A DNA stretch of 58,407 nucleotides from Novosphingobium sp. Rr 2-17 (GTDB lineage: Bacteria; Pseudomonadota; Alphaproteobacteria; Sphingomonadales; Sphingomonadaceae), in assembly GCF_000272475.1 (NCBI RefSeq), contig NZ_AKFJ01000026.1, positions 1 through 58,407 on the forward strand. Direction: 5' to 3'. Under the pieces are notes generated by a model. It was not told the DNA's origin. It did no database searches and saw only the letters and a list, made by a program, of their open reading frames with translations. Below, piece after piece: positions 1 through 8,254 of the stretch; positions within the stretch are counted from its first letter, which is position 1, and each line of letters opens with the position of its first letter. Both the position numbers and the translations under genes were made by a program.

Positions 1-270
1 TGCCGGGACTAAACACCTAGGGACGCCGCTCGTCGTTGGATCAATAAGCAGAGCGGAAAACGGCATAACGCGCTAATTAGGCACGTGGCTGATATGCCGG
101 ATGACAAACTGCCATTGACGGCTGGTTGAGGCGCTCAACAGAACACTTTAGCAATCGCATCGTGGGTCAGAGACCCGAATCGACCGAAAGACGCCCCAGC
201 CTTGACCCAAGCTGGAAAGGCCTGCCCGTGGGAAACCGCCGATGTCTGGATGGAAGTGCCTTTAGGAAGG

Positions 271-346
271 TGGTGCCGCTTACAGGATTCGAACCTGTGA
301 CCCCATCATTACGAATGATGTGCTCTACCAACTGAGCTAAAGCGGC
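271..346 (-). tRNA. tRNA-Thr (anticodon CGU)
   Basis: The minus strand folds into a complete 76-base cloverleaf. It has a 7-bp acceptor stem (GCCGCTT with AAGCGGC), a D arm containing AGTTGGTA, an anticodon stem CATCA/TGATG around the loop TTCGTAA, a T arm ACAGG-TTCGAAT-CCTGT, and an encoded CCA. The anticodon is CGT in DNA, which reads threonine ACG codons. The 3' flank (bases 1-270) holds no gene or intrinsic terminator that I can support, so I cannot say whether this tRNA end serves as an attachment site for something outside the window. Confidence 0.97.
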
Positions 347-427
347 GTGCCTTGCGGGCAGGCCGGGCGTTTACATGGGGTGGGGGCGGGGTGCAATCGC
401 CTTTTGCGTAAAATTATGCCGGGTCGA

Positions 428-598
428 TCAGGCCAGATGTGGGGTGGTGCGGTCCATCAGGTTGGCCAGCATCGCTCGGTAGTGGCGCGCGAGTTCGAGG
501 TGGAAACGGCGCTTTTCCGCCACTTTCGTCCAGGCGGCGATGAGGTAGCAGCGGTCTATGCGGTGGGCGAGGAATTCGCGAGTCCACAAGGTTGGCAT
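428..598 (-). CDS. small conserved-looking hypothetical protein, 56 aa
   Basis: The ATG at 598 opens a 56-codon frame ending in TGA at 428. The protein begins MPTLWTREFLAHRIDRCYL and ends MDRTTPHLA. It is basic and aromatic, predicted mostly helical, with no signal peptide or membrane segment. A very good Shine-Dalgarno (AAGGGGAG, about six bases before the ATG) supports translation, and codon choice is strongly GC-ending like the rest of the genome. It lies alone between tRNA-Val and tRNA-Thr, all on the minus strand. I do not recognise a family or function. It is short enough for automated pipelines to miss. Confidence 0.7.
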   Translation of the reverse strand: MPTLWTREFLAHRIDRCYLIAAWTKVAEKRRFHLELARHYRAMLANLMDRTTPHLA

Positions 599-805
599 CC
601 GTTTCTCCCCTTTTTGTTGACGCTGGATGAATGAATACCTGAACGGATTAGCCGAAAGTCCGGGCCTTCGGAAAGGGCCAATGCGGTCGATAGCGAATCT
701 CTTGCGCTGGATCGATCCGTAACCTTGAGAAGGTAAGGGGTCCGCGCGTTACCCTGCATGCGTGCGATAAGGTGTCGATAAGGCGCGATTAGCGCGCATT
801 TGCAA

Positions 806-881
806 TGGTGGGCGGTGAGGGGCTCGAACCCCCGACCCTCTCGGTGTAAACGAGATGCTCTACCAACTGAGCTAACCGCCC
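806..881 (-). tRNA. tRNA-Val (anticodon UAC)
   Basis: The minus strand forms a full 76-base cloverleaf: acceptor stem GGGCGGT/ACCGCCC, D arm with AGTTGGTA, anticodon stem TCTCG/CGAGA around the loop TTTACAC, T arm GGGGG-TTCGAGC-CCCTC (last pair imperfect), and encoded CCA. Anticodon TAC in DNA reads GUA and related valine codons. The flanks 599-805 and 882-1086 hold no other gene that I can see. Confidence 0.97.
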
Positions 882-1086
882 GGCATGCCGGAAACCGCGC
901 CAATAAGCCCTTTTTCGGCGCCGTCAACTCTGCCCTTTGCGGTACGGAGCGGGTTCGAACGGAACAGATCGGGACCTTGAGTCCCGACATAGTCCCGCCT
1001 CAGGCATCGTCCGCGAACGCACTCGAATGTAGATTGAAGGCACAGACAAACGGGTGATGCACACGGATTCGCACGGCAACACCCGC

Positions 1087-3006
1087 CTAGATTTCCAGTT
1101 GGCTGCCCAGTTCGATCACGCGGTTGGTGGGCAGCTTGAAGAATTCCATCGCGCTGGCTGAATTGCGCACCATCCAGGCGAATAGCTTTTCGCGCCAGAT
1201 CGCCATGCCGGGGCGGCTGGAGGCGATGAGGGTTTGGCGCGAGAGGAAGTAGCTGGTGTCCATCGCTTTGAACGGACCGCTCGCGCGGTCTTCTTGCGCC
1301 AGTTCGGCAGGCACGTCGATCTCGTCCATGAACCCGTGACGCAGGACGATCCGGAAGAACCCGTTGCCCAGGTCATCGACGGTGCGGCGTACTTCGGGCG
1401 GTACGTGCGGGACGCTTTGCGCCGCGACGGTCATGATTACGACGCGCTCGTGCAGGATATGGTTGTGCTTGAGATTGTGGAGCAGGGCCGGCGGCACGCC
1501 ATCTGCGGTCGAGGACAGGAATACCGAGGTGCCGGCGACGCGGCGCACTTTGTCGCCGATGGACTTGAGGAACAAGTCGAAGGGCAGCGAATCTTCGGCT
1601 AGCCGCGCCAGCACGATCCGTCGGCCCTTGGCCCATGTGGTGAGCAGGACGAACACCACGCCTGCCACCAGCAGCGGGAACCACCCGCCGTCCGGGATCT
1701 TGGTGGCGTTCGAGGCGAAGTAGAGTCCATCCACGATCAGGAACGCGGCCGTCAGGAGCCCGGATACGATCGGGTTCCATTTCCACACCGCGAAAGTCAG
1801 CACGCCCAGCAGACAGGCGGTGATGAACATCGTGCCGGTGACCGCAATGCCATAGGCGGCGGCCAGGCTGCTTGAACTGCCAAAGCCCAGGACGAGCAGG
1901 ATGACAAGGAAGAGCAGCATCCAGTTGACCAGCGGTACGTAGATCTGGCCCGCTGTCTGCGCGCTCGTTTGCAGGATCTTGAGGCGGGGCAGGAAGCCCA
2001 GTTGCACGGCCTGCTGCGAGACCGAGTAAGCACCTGAGATCACCGCTTGGCTGGCGATGACGGTTGCCATCGTGGCCAGCACTACCAGCGGCAAGCGCGC
2101 CCATTCCGGTGCCATCAGGAAGAACGGGTTCGACGCGGCCTCAGGATTGCCTAGCAGTAGTGCCGACTGGCCAAGGTAATTCAACATCAGGCATGGGAAG
2201 GCGAGATAGAGCCAACTCACCACGATCGCGCGTCGACCGAAATGGCCCATGTCGGCATAGAGCGCTTCGGCCCCGGTAACCGAAAGCACCACCGATCCCA
2301 GCGCTAGAAAGGCGAGCTTGGGATCGAGCGCGAAGAAGTGCAGCGCATGGTGGGGGCTCAGCGCCCACAGGATGCCGGGGTGCTGCAGGATACCGGCGAC
2401 GCCGAGCACAGCGAGTACCGCGAAATAGACCACCATCACCGGGCCGAACAATTTGCCCATCGCCGCCGTCCCGCGAGACTGGATGGCGAACAGCGCGATT
2501 AGAATGCCGATGGAAATCGGGAGCACCCAGGCTGCAAAGCCGGGGCTGACCACGGTCAGGCCTTCGACGGCGGAGAGCACCGATATGGCAGGCGTGATGA
2601 TCGCATCGCCGTAGAACAGCGCGGTTGCCGTCACGCCCAACGCTGCGATCAGCGGGGTAAGCCGGCTCTCGCCCAAGTGGCGGCGGATCAGGGCGAGGAG
2701 GGCCAGGCTCCCGCCTTCGCCTTTGTTGTCGGCGTGTAGGATGATGAAGACGTATTTGATCGTGACGATCAGCATCATCGTCCAGAAGATCAGTGAAAGG
2801 ACGCCGAACACGTGTTCCTGGTCCACCACGAGCGGGTGATGGCCCACGAAACTTTCCTTGAGCGCATAGAGCGGCGAAGTGCCGATGTCGCCGAAAACGA
2901 CCCCGATTGCCCCGAGGGCAAGCGCAGGCAGCTTTTCCGAATGACCGGAAGCCTCGGCCGAATCATGATCGGCCAAGACTTCCGGCCCCGCGTTGGTGTC
3001 GCTCAT
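1087..3006 (-). CDS. kup: Kup-type potassium uptake permease
   Basis: This is a constitutive, moderate-affinity K+/H+ symporter of the inner membrane. The 639-aa product matches the usual Kup length. It carries the family signature GDIGTSPLYAL at residues 39-49 in the first membrane helix, about twelve hydrophobic segments to roughly residue 440, and a hydrophilic C-terminal domain. I place the start at the ATG at 3006 (MSDTNAG) rather than a 12-codon upstream extension, which is arginine-rich and lacks family character. The gene faces away from the kdp operon across a 190-base gap that holds a KdpE-like operator. The two loci together give housekeeping and high-affinity potassium uptake side by side. 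Confidence 0.95.
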   Translation of the reverse strand: MSDTNAGPEVLADHDSAEASGHSEKLPALALGAIGVVFGDIGTSPLYALKESFVGHHPLVVDQEHVFGVLSLIFWTMMLIVTIKYVFIILHADNKGEGGSLALLALIRRHLGESRLTPLIAALGVTATALFYGDAIITPAISVLSAVEGLTVVSPGFAAWVLPISIGILIALFAIQSRGTAAMGKLFGPVMVVYFAVLAVLGVAGILQHPGILWALSPHHALHFFALDPKLAFLALGSVVLSVTGAEALYADMGHFGRRAIVVSWLYLAFPCLMLNYLGQSALLLGNPEAASNPFFLMAPEWARLPLVVLATMATVIASQAVISGAYSVSQQAVQLGFLPRLKILQTSAQTAGQIYVPLVNWMLLFLVILLVLGFGSSSSLAAAYGIAVTGTMFITACLLGVLTFAVWKWNPIVSGLLTAAFLIVDGLYFASNATKIPDGGWFPLLVAGVVFVLLTTWAKGRRIVLARLAEDSLPFDLFLKSIGDKVRRVAGTSVFLSSTADGVPPALLHNLKHNHILHERVVIMTVAAQSVPHVPPEVRRTVDDLGNGFFRIVLRHGFMDEIDVPAELAQEDRASGPFKAMDTSYFLSRQTLIASSRPGMAIWREKLFAWMVRNSASAMEFFKLPTNRVIELGSQLEI

Positions 3007-3046
3007 GATGGCGAAATAAGCACACGCGCGAGAACGCGCCACGGAC

Positions 3047-3063
3047 TTTATGCTTTCTTTATG
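3047..3063 (+). promoter_or_regulatory. KdpE-type operator, direct repeat TTTATG-N5-TTTATG
   Basis: Two perfect TTTATG hexamers are separated by CTTTC, giving an 11-base (one helical turn) direct repeat in the kup/kdp divergent gap. The Escherichia coli KdpE site is, from memory, TTTATA-N5-TTTACA with a T-rich spacer; 13 of 17 positions agree here. The site lies 134 bases before the first gene of the kdp operon and 41 bases before the kup start, so it could act on either. The kdpE gene is at the end of the same operon. Confidence 0.6.
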
Positions 3064-3196
3064 CCGATGCCACGCATTCCCCGTGGAAACTTAACGGCTT
3101 GAAGGTCCAATTGAGTGTCCGACGACAATTCGGAACGCCGTGCCGCTCCAGCTTTTGGGGAGGGGATGCGGCTTTCCGATTTCACGGACTACTTCG

Positions 3197-3526
3197 ATGC
3201 CCCATTCCTTTATACTCCAGGATCGCCTGTCTCGCCTGCGCAGTGGCCAACGCTGGTGGCCGGCGGAGGCCGCATTTCGCGCAGCGGGGCTGCTTTCGCT
3301 GTGGAGCGCATGGCAGCTTGCGTTGCTGGCGCATCGCATGGAAGCCGTGACGGCTCCGACCGCGAGCTTCCATCACCACCTTGCGCGCCTTGCCGACTTG
3401 GGCGTGTGCACGGGCGTGGTCCTGCTGCTGAGCGGCGGACTGCTGCTGTCGATCGAAGGCGCAGGACTGCTGCGCGACGTGCCGCTGCCGCGATATTTCA
3501 CCCAGCCCAAGGGGCCTTGCGCATGA
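3197..3526 (+). CDS. small membrane protein opening the kdp operon
   Basis: This 109-aa hypothetical protein has two hydrophobic segments, around residues 28-47 (ending LWSAWQLALLAH) and 70-88 (VCTGVVLLLSGGLLLSIEG), so it is probably a two-helix inner-membrane protein. I chose the ATG at 3197; an earlier in-frame start at 3140 adds 19 residues of low-quality sequence. Its TGA overlaps the ATG of the next small gene by four bases, which argues for translation and for membership of the kdp operon. I do not recognise the family. A role in Kdp assembly or regulation is only inference from position. Confidence 0.6.
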   Translation: MPHSFILQDRLSRLRSGQRWWPAEAAFRAAGLLSLWSAWQLALLAHRMEAVTAPTASFHHHLARLADLGVCTGVVLLLSGGLLLSIEGAGLLRDVPLPRYFTQPKGPCA

Positions 3527-3606
3527 CCGACCTTCTCTGGCTGGCGATCCTCGCCGGCCTGTTCCTGCTCACGCTCGCCTTCGCGCGTCTCTGCTCGAAG
3601 GCATGA
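3523..3606 (+). CDS. 27-aa single-helix membrane peptide before kdpF
   Basis: The frame starts on an ATG that overlaps the stop of the upstream gene (ATGA) and ends 10 bases before kdpF. The product begins MTDLLWLAILAGLFLLTLAFA and ends RLCSKA: one transmembrane helix with a short positive tail. This resembles KdpF in size and topology but is a separate gene, so the operon has two tandem micro-membrane proteins ahead of kdpA. It could stabilise the KdpABC complex like KdpF; that is inference. Too short for most gene finders. Confidence 0.65.
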   Translation: MTDLLWLAILAGLFLLTLAFARLCSKA

Positions 3607-3616
3607 GGATTCATCG

Positions 3617-3706
3617 ATGACACTGCCGCTCATCCTGGCCGGGCTGACTGCCCTTGGCTTGCTCGCCTATCTCGTCGCTGCGCTGTTGCGGCCCGAGAAG
3701 TTCTGA
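3617..3706 (+). CDS. kdpF: KdpF, small stabilising subunit of the K+-transporting ATPase
   Basis: This 29-aa protein has one membrane helix and the typical KdpF ending, LLRPEKF (compare ALINAEAF in enterobacteria). KdpF sits at the lipid-facing side of KdpA and stabilises the KdpFABC complex. It lies directly upstream of kdpA with a 13-base gap containing the kdpA ribosome binding site (AAAGGAG). Recognition rests on size, the aromatic C-terminal end and position immediately before kdpA. Confidence 0.85.
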   Translation: MTLPLILAGLTALGLLAYLVAALLRPEKF

Positions 3707-3719
3707 AAGGAGCCGAACG

Positions 3720-5423
3720 ATGACCCTTCAGGGCTGGACTCTCATCCTGCTATTCACGGCACTGACCGCTGCGCTCGCCAAGCCGATGGGCTTGTGGCTT
3801 TTCGCGTTGTACGAAGGCCGCCGCACCCCGCTGCACCGCGTGCTTGGCCCGGTCGAGCGCGGGTTCTATCGCTTGTCCGGGATTGACCCGAACGAAGAAC
3901 AGCACTGGCTGCGCTATGCGGTTCACATGCTGGTGTTCCAACTGGCACTGCTGCTGTTCACTTACGCGGTGCTGCGGCTTCAGGACGTGCTGCCGCTGAA
4001 CCCGCGCGCGCTGCCGGGGGTGGCGCCGGACGGGGCGATGAACGTCGCCATCAGCTTTACTACCAACACCAACTGGCAGTGGTATTCGGGCGAGGCGACG
4101 CTATCGAACCTGGCGCAGATGCTGGGTCTGACGATCCACAACTTCCTTTCCGCCGCCACCGGCATCGCTGTCGCCTTCGCGCTGTTTCGCGGGTTCGCGA
4201 GGGCCGAGGCGAAGACGGTCGGTAATTTCTGGGCCGACTGCACCCGTGTCACGCTGTACCTTCTGCTGCCGGCCTGCGTGGTCTATTCGGTGTATCTGAT
4301 CGCCAGCGGGGTGCCGCAGACGCTGTCCAGCCTGGTCGATGTGACGACGCTGGAAGGCGCCAAGCAAAGTCTGGCGCTAGGCCCGGTCGCCTCGCAGGAA
4401 GCGATCAAGATGCTGGGCACCAACGGCGGCGGCTTCTTCAACGCCAACTCGGCGCACCCGTTCGAGAATCCCAGCGCGCTGACCAACCTGGTGCAGATGC
4501 TGTCCATCTTTGCGCTCGGCGGCGGATTGGCTTGGTGCTTCGGCAAGGCGGTAGGCAACACCCGGCAGGGCTGGGCAATCCTGATCGCGATGCTGACGAT
4601 CTTTCTCGCCGGCGCCAGTGTCGCCTATTGGCAGGAAGCGGCGGGCAATCCCGTGCTTCATCACCTGGGCGTTGCCGGCGGCAATATGGAAGGCAAGGAA
4701 GTACGCTTCGGCGTTGCCGCCAGCGCCTTGTTCGCCGCCGTCACCACCGCGGCTTCGTGCGGGGCGGTGAATGCCATGCACGATAGCTTCACGGCGCTGG
4801 GCGGCCTGGTGCCGCTGGTGAACATCCAACTGGGCGAAGTGGTGATCGGCGGCGTTGGTGCCGGTATCTACGGCTTCCTCCTGTTCGCCCTGCTTGCGGT
4901 GTTCGTCGCCGGGCTGATGGTGGGCCGCACGCCTGAATACGTCGGCAAGAAGATCGAGGCGCGCGAGGTCAAGCTGGCGATCTTGGCGATCGCGGTGCTG
5001 CCGTTGTGCATTCTGGGGCTGACCGCGCTGTCCGCAGTGCTGCCGCAGGGCCTGGCAGGGCCGCTCAACAAGGGGCCGCACGGGTTTACCGAGATCCTCT
5101 ACGCCTTCGCCTCGGGCGCGGGCAACAACGGCTCGGCCTTTGCGGGTTTGAGCGCGGGGACGCCGTTCTACAATGGCCTGCTGGGCGTCGCGATGTGGAT
5201 CGGGCGGTTCTTCGTGATCGTGCCGGTGCTGGCGATTGCCGGCAGCCTCGCCGCCAAGAAGCACACGCCTGCGACTGCCGGCTCATTCCCGACCACCGGC
5301 GTCTTGTGGATCGGCCTGCTGCTGGCCGTGATCCTCATCGTTGGTGGCCTCACCTTCCTGCCCAGTCTCGCGCTTGGTCCGATCGCCGATCATCTCGCGA
5401 TGATCTCCGGCCAGTTGTTCTGA
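3720..5423 (+). CDS. kdpA: KdpA, potassium-binding channel subunit of the Kdp ATPase
   Basis: The 567-aa inner-membrane protein has the four pore-loop motifs of the KdpA selectivity filter in order: [42 protein letters not shown] and [11 protein letters not shown]. KdpA selects and conducts K+ within the KdpFABC pump. The start at 3720 follows a clear AAAGGAG site after kdpF; the upstream in-frame extension crosses kdpF and is not real. It is followed by kdpB after an 11-base gap. Confidence 0.97.
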   Translation: MTLQGWTLILLFTALTAALAKPMGLWLFALYEGRRTPLHRVLGPVERGFYRLSGIDPNEEQHWLRYAVHMLVFQLALLLFTYAVLRLQDVLPLNPRALPGVAPDGAMNVAISFTTNTNWQWYSGEATLSNLAQMLGLTIHNFLSAATGIAVAFALFRGFARAEAKTVGNFWADCTRVTLYLLLPACVVYSVYLIASGVPQTLSSLVDVTTLEGAKQSLALGPVASQEAIKMLGTNGGGFFNANSAHPFENPSALTNLVQMLSIFALGGGLAWCFGKAVGNTRQGWAILIAMLTIFLAGASVAYWQEAAGNPVLHHLGVAGGNMEGKEVRFGVAASALFAAVTTAASCGAVNAMHDSFTALGGLVPLVNIQLGEVVIGGVGAGIYGFLLFALLAVFVAGLMVGRTPEYVGKKIEAREVKLAILAIAVLPLCILGLTALSAVLPQGLAGPLNKGPHGFTEILYAFASGAGNNGSAFAGLSAGTPFYNGLLGVAMWIGRFFVIVPVLAIAGSLAAKKHTPATAGSFPTTGVLWIGLLLAVILIVGGLTFLPSLALGPIADHLAMISGQLF

Positions 5424-5434
5424 AGGCTTTTGCC

Positions 5435-7447
5435 ATGACCACTCCCACCTCGATGTTCTCCGCCAAGCTGGTGATCCCGGCGATCGGAGAGGCTTTCCGC
5501 AAGCTCGAACCGCGCCAACTGGTGCGTAATCCGGTGCTGTTCACCACCGCCGTTGTCGCGCTGCTGCTGACAGTTCTGCTCTTTGTCGGGCGCGAGCCGC
5601 TCGCCATCGGCTTCCAGATCCAACTGATCGTTTGGCTGTGGCTGACCGTCCTGTTCGGCACTTTCGCCGAGGCGCTGGCTGAAGGACGGGGCCGCGCCCA
5701 GGCCGCCAGCCTGCGCGCCACCCGCTCGGAACTGACCGCCCGCCTGCCCGACGGGCGCTCGGTCGCTGCCTCCACCCTCAAGCGCGGGGACGAAGTGCTC
5801 GTCGCCACGGGAGAGCTGATCCCGGCGGACGGCGAAGTCATCGCCGGCGTCGCCTCGGTCAACGAAGCCGCGATCACCGGCGAAAGCGCCCCCGTCATCC
5901 GCGAGGCCGGCGGCGACCGCTCGGCCGTTACGGCGGGCACCCGCGTCATTTCCGACGAGATCCGGGTGCGGATCACCCAGGAGGCAGGCCAAGGCTTTCT
6001 CGACCGCATGATCGCGCTGGTCGAAGGGGCCGAGCGGCAAAAGACCCCCAACGAAATCGCGCTGACGATCCTGCTGGTCGGCCTCACGATCATCTTCCTG
6101 ATCGCCGTCGCCACTATCCCTGCCTTCGCGCACTATGCCGGTGGTTCGATCCCGGTGGCGGTGCTGGCGGCTTTGCTCATCACCCTGATCCCCACCACGA
6201 TCGCGGCGCTGCTCTCTGCGATCGGGATTGCCGGGATGGACCGGCTGGTGCGCTTCAACGTGCTGGCCAAGTCGGGCCGCTCGGTCGAGGCGGCGGGCGA
6301 CATCGATGTGCTGCTGCTCGACAAGACCGGCACCATCACCATTGGCGACCGGCAGGCGAGTGAATTCCGCGCCATCGGCGGCGTCACGCAAGAGGCACTC
6401 GCCGAAGCCGCGATGCTGGCCAGCCTGGCCGACGAGACGCCCGAAGGCCGCTCGATCGTGGTCCTGGCGCGCGAGCGTTTCGGCTTCACCTTTACCTTGC
6501 CCGAAGGTGCGCAAGTGATCCCGTTCACCGCGCAGACCCGCTTGTCCGGCGTTCAAAGCGCGGCGGGGCTGGTGCAGAAGGGCGCGGTCGACGCGGTGCT
6601 GCGCGCCAATCCCGAGGCCGCCGCCTCGCCGATCGCTGCCGAACTGCGCCGCCAGTCCGAAGACATCGCCCGGCTGGGCCAGACCCCGCTGGCGGTAGCG
6701 CGCGACGGACGCTTGCTTGGCGTCGTCGCGCTCAAGGACGTGGTCAAGGCCGGGGTGCGGGATCGCTTCGCCCAGTTGCGCCGCATGGGCATCCGCACGG
6801 TGATGATCACGGGCGACAACCCATTGACCGCTGCCGCCATCGCCGCCGAAGCCGGGGTCGATGATTTCCTCGCCGAAGCGACGCCCGAGGACAAGCTGGC
6901 GCTGATCCGCCGCGAACAGCAGGGCGGGCGGCTGGTCGCGATGTGCGGCGATGGCACCAACGACGCGCCCGCGCTGGCGCAGGCCGATGTCGGCGTCGCC
7001 ATGAACACCGGTACCCAGGCCGCGCGCGAGGCCGGCAACATGGTCGACCTCGACAGCGACCCCACCAAGCTGATCGAGATCGTGGGGCTGGGCAAGCAAC
7101 TGCTGATGACGCGCGGCGCGCTGACCACGTTCTCGGTCGCCAATGACGTCGCCAAGTACTTCGCGATCATCCCAGCAATGTTCGTCGCGCTCTATCCGGG
7201 GCTGGGGGTGCTCAACGTCATGGGCCTTGCCAGCCCGACCAGCGCGATCCTGTCGGCGATCATTTTCAACGCGCTCATCATCCCGGCGCTGGTGCCGCTG
7301 GCCCTGCGCGGCGTTACCTACAAGCCGATGGGGGCCGGGCCGATGCTGGCGCGCAACCTGGGCATCTACGGCTTGGGCGGGCTGGTCGCGCCGTTCGTGG
7401 GGATCAAGTTGATCGACCTTGGCGTTTCGGCGCTGGGATGGGCGTGA
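5435..7447 (+). CDS. kdpB: KdpB, catalytic P-type ATPase subunit
   Basis: KdpB hydrolyses ATP to drive K+ uptake through KdpA. The 670-aa protein shows the P-type hallmarks: TGES at residues 148-151 (actuator domain), the phosphorylated Asp296 in DKTGTIT, the nucleotide-domain motif MITGDNPLT, and [10 protein letters not shown] beginning near residue 505. Length and order of domains are normal. Its stop is followed by a 210-base gap with inverted repeats before kdpC, which breaks the otherwise tight operon. A 569-codon antisense frame over this gene is a by-product of GC-rich codon use. Confidence 0.97.
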   Translation: MTTPTSMFSAKLVIPAIGEAFRKLEPRQLVRNPVLFTTAVVALLLTVLLFVGREPLAIGFQIQLIVWLWLTVLFGTFAEALAEGRGRAQAASLRATRSELTARLPDGRSVAASTLKRGDEVLVATGELIPADGEVIAGVASVNEAAITGESAPVIREAGGDRSAVTAGTRVISDEIRVRITQEAGQGFLDRMIALVEGAERQKTPNEIALTILLVGLTIIFLIAVATIPAFAHYAGGSIPVAVLAALLITLIPTTIAALLSAIGIAGMDRLVRFNVLAKSGRSVEAAGDIDVLLLDKTGTITIGDRQASEFRAIGGVTQEALAEAAMLASLADETPEGRSIVVLARERFGFTFTLPEGAQVIPFTAQTRLSGVQSAAGLVQKGAVDAVLRANPEAAASPIAAELRRQSEDIARLGQTPLAVARDGRLLGVVALKDVVKAGVRDRFAQLRRMGIRTVMITGDNPLTAAAIAAEAGVDDFLAEATPEDKLALIRREQQGGRLVAMCGDGTNDAPALAQADVGVAMNTGTQAAREAGNMVDLDSDPTKLIEIVGLGKQLLMTRGALTTFSVANDVAKYFAIIPAMFVALYPGLGVLNVMGLASPTSAILSAIIFNALIIPALVPLALRGVTYKPMGAGPMLARNLGIYGLGGLVAPFVGIKLIDLGVSALGWA

Positions 7448-7475
7448 GCGGGATGCACCCCGCCCATCCTACCCT

Positions 7476-7606
7476 CGTCATTCCCGCGCAGGTGGAAATC
7501 CACCCTTCTATCCTCGTCTTTCCCGCGGAGGCGGGAACCCAACTGATGAGGGTGCGCCATACGACATCGCCTCAGATTGGTCCCCGCCTTCGCGGGGATG
7601 ACGAGG
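7476..7606. repeat. REP-like dispersed repeats (three units, one inverted) between kdpB and kdpC
   Basis: Three variants of one palindromic unit occur: about 7476-7502 (CGTCATTCCCGCGCAGGTGG...), 7515-7542 (CGTCTTTCCCGCGGAGGCGG..., then GAACCCAACTGA) and, inverted, 7579-7606 (on the minus strand CGTCATCCCCGCGAAGGCGG..., then GGACCAATCTGA). Each unit is itself a hairpin, and units two and three can pair as a long stem. A fourth copy is at 56264-56295. Such CGTCATTCCCGCG elements are widespread extragenic repeats in Proteobacteria. Here the repeat lies inside an operon, where it could set the kdpB:kdpC ratio by mRNA structure. Confidence 0.8.
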
Positions 7607-7657
7607 GTGAAATTAGTAAAAACGTTCGTGAACATCACGTGCCCCCGGAGACCACCC

Positions 7658-8254
7658 ATGACCAATGACTTCACTTCTGCCTTGCGCCCCGCGCTGGTGC
7701 TGACCGTGCTGTTCGCGCTGCTGCTGGGCCTTGCCTACCCGCTGGCGCTGACCGGGATCGGCCAGGCGCTGTTCCCCGCGCAAGCCAACGGCAGCCTGAT
7801 CGAGCGCGATGGCAAGCTGGTGGGATCGCACCTGATCGGGCAGGGCTTTGCCAGTGCGGGCTATTTCCACGGTCGCCCCTCCGCCGCCGGCAAGGGCTAT
7901 GACGCTTTGGCGTCAAGCGGTTCCAACTTCGGCCCTACCAGCAAGGCGCTGGCTGACCGCGTCAAGGCCGACGTGGCTGCCGACAAGAACGCGTCGGGCG
8001 CGCCGGTTCCGCCGGATCTGGTGACTGCGTCCGCCTCGGGCCTCGATCCGCATATCAGCCCGGAAGCGGCGCTGTATCAGGTGGACCGCGTCGCGCAGGC
8101 GCGGAGGCTGGACCGGGCGCGGGTGGCGCAACTCGTCGCCGCGCATACCGAGCAGCCGCTGCTGGGCGTCTTGGGCGAACGGCGCGTCAACGTCCTCGAA
8201 CTCAATCTGGACCTCGACAGGGCGGCGGGACAAGGCGCACAAGCGATCCAGTGA
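7658..8254 (+). CDS. kdpC: KdpC, accessory subunit of the Kdp ATPase
   Basis: KdpC (198 aa) has one N-terminal membrane helix (residues about 10-32) and a periplasmic domain with the family motifs [27 protein letters not shown] and [12 protein letters not shown]. It assists K+ capture and complex stability. The ATG at 7658 follows CCCCCGGAG; the longer in-frame start runs into the repeat region. Its TGA overlaps the GTG start of kdpD (GTGA). Confidence 0.96.
   Translation: MTNDFTSALRPALVLTVLFALLLGLAYPLALTGIGQALFPAQANGSLIERDGKLVGSHLIGQGFASAGYFHGRPSAAGKGYDALASSGSNFGPTSKALADRVKADVAADKNASGAPVPPDLVTASASGLDPHISPEAALYQVDRVAQARRLDRARVAQLVAAHTEQPLLGVLGERRVNVLELNLDLDRAAGQGAQAIQ

Noticed and set aside
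1..270. Possible integrated element or attachment site downstream of tRNA-Thr
   Set aside because: No integrase, repeat of the tRNA 3' end or compositional break is visible in the bases available.
3115..3606. 163-codon frame that ends with the 27-aa membrane peptide
   Set aside because: The first part overlaps the better supported 109-aa frame and has Arg-rich shadow composition. The peptide has its own coupled ATG.
5390..7099. 569-codon minus-strand frame across kdpB (and similar long antisense frames at 4377-5264, 8077-9828 and 20856-23222)
   Set aside because: All lie antisense to clearly identified genes. Their products are rich in Arg, Gly, Asp, Gln and His with no family motif. They are the usual consequence of GC-ending codons in the true gene.
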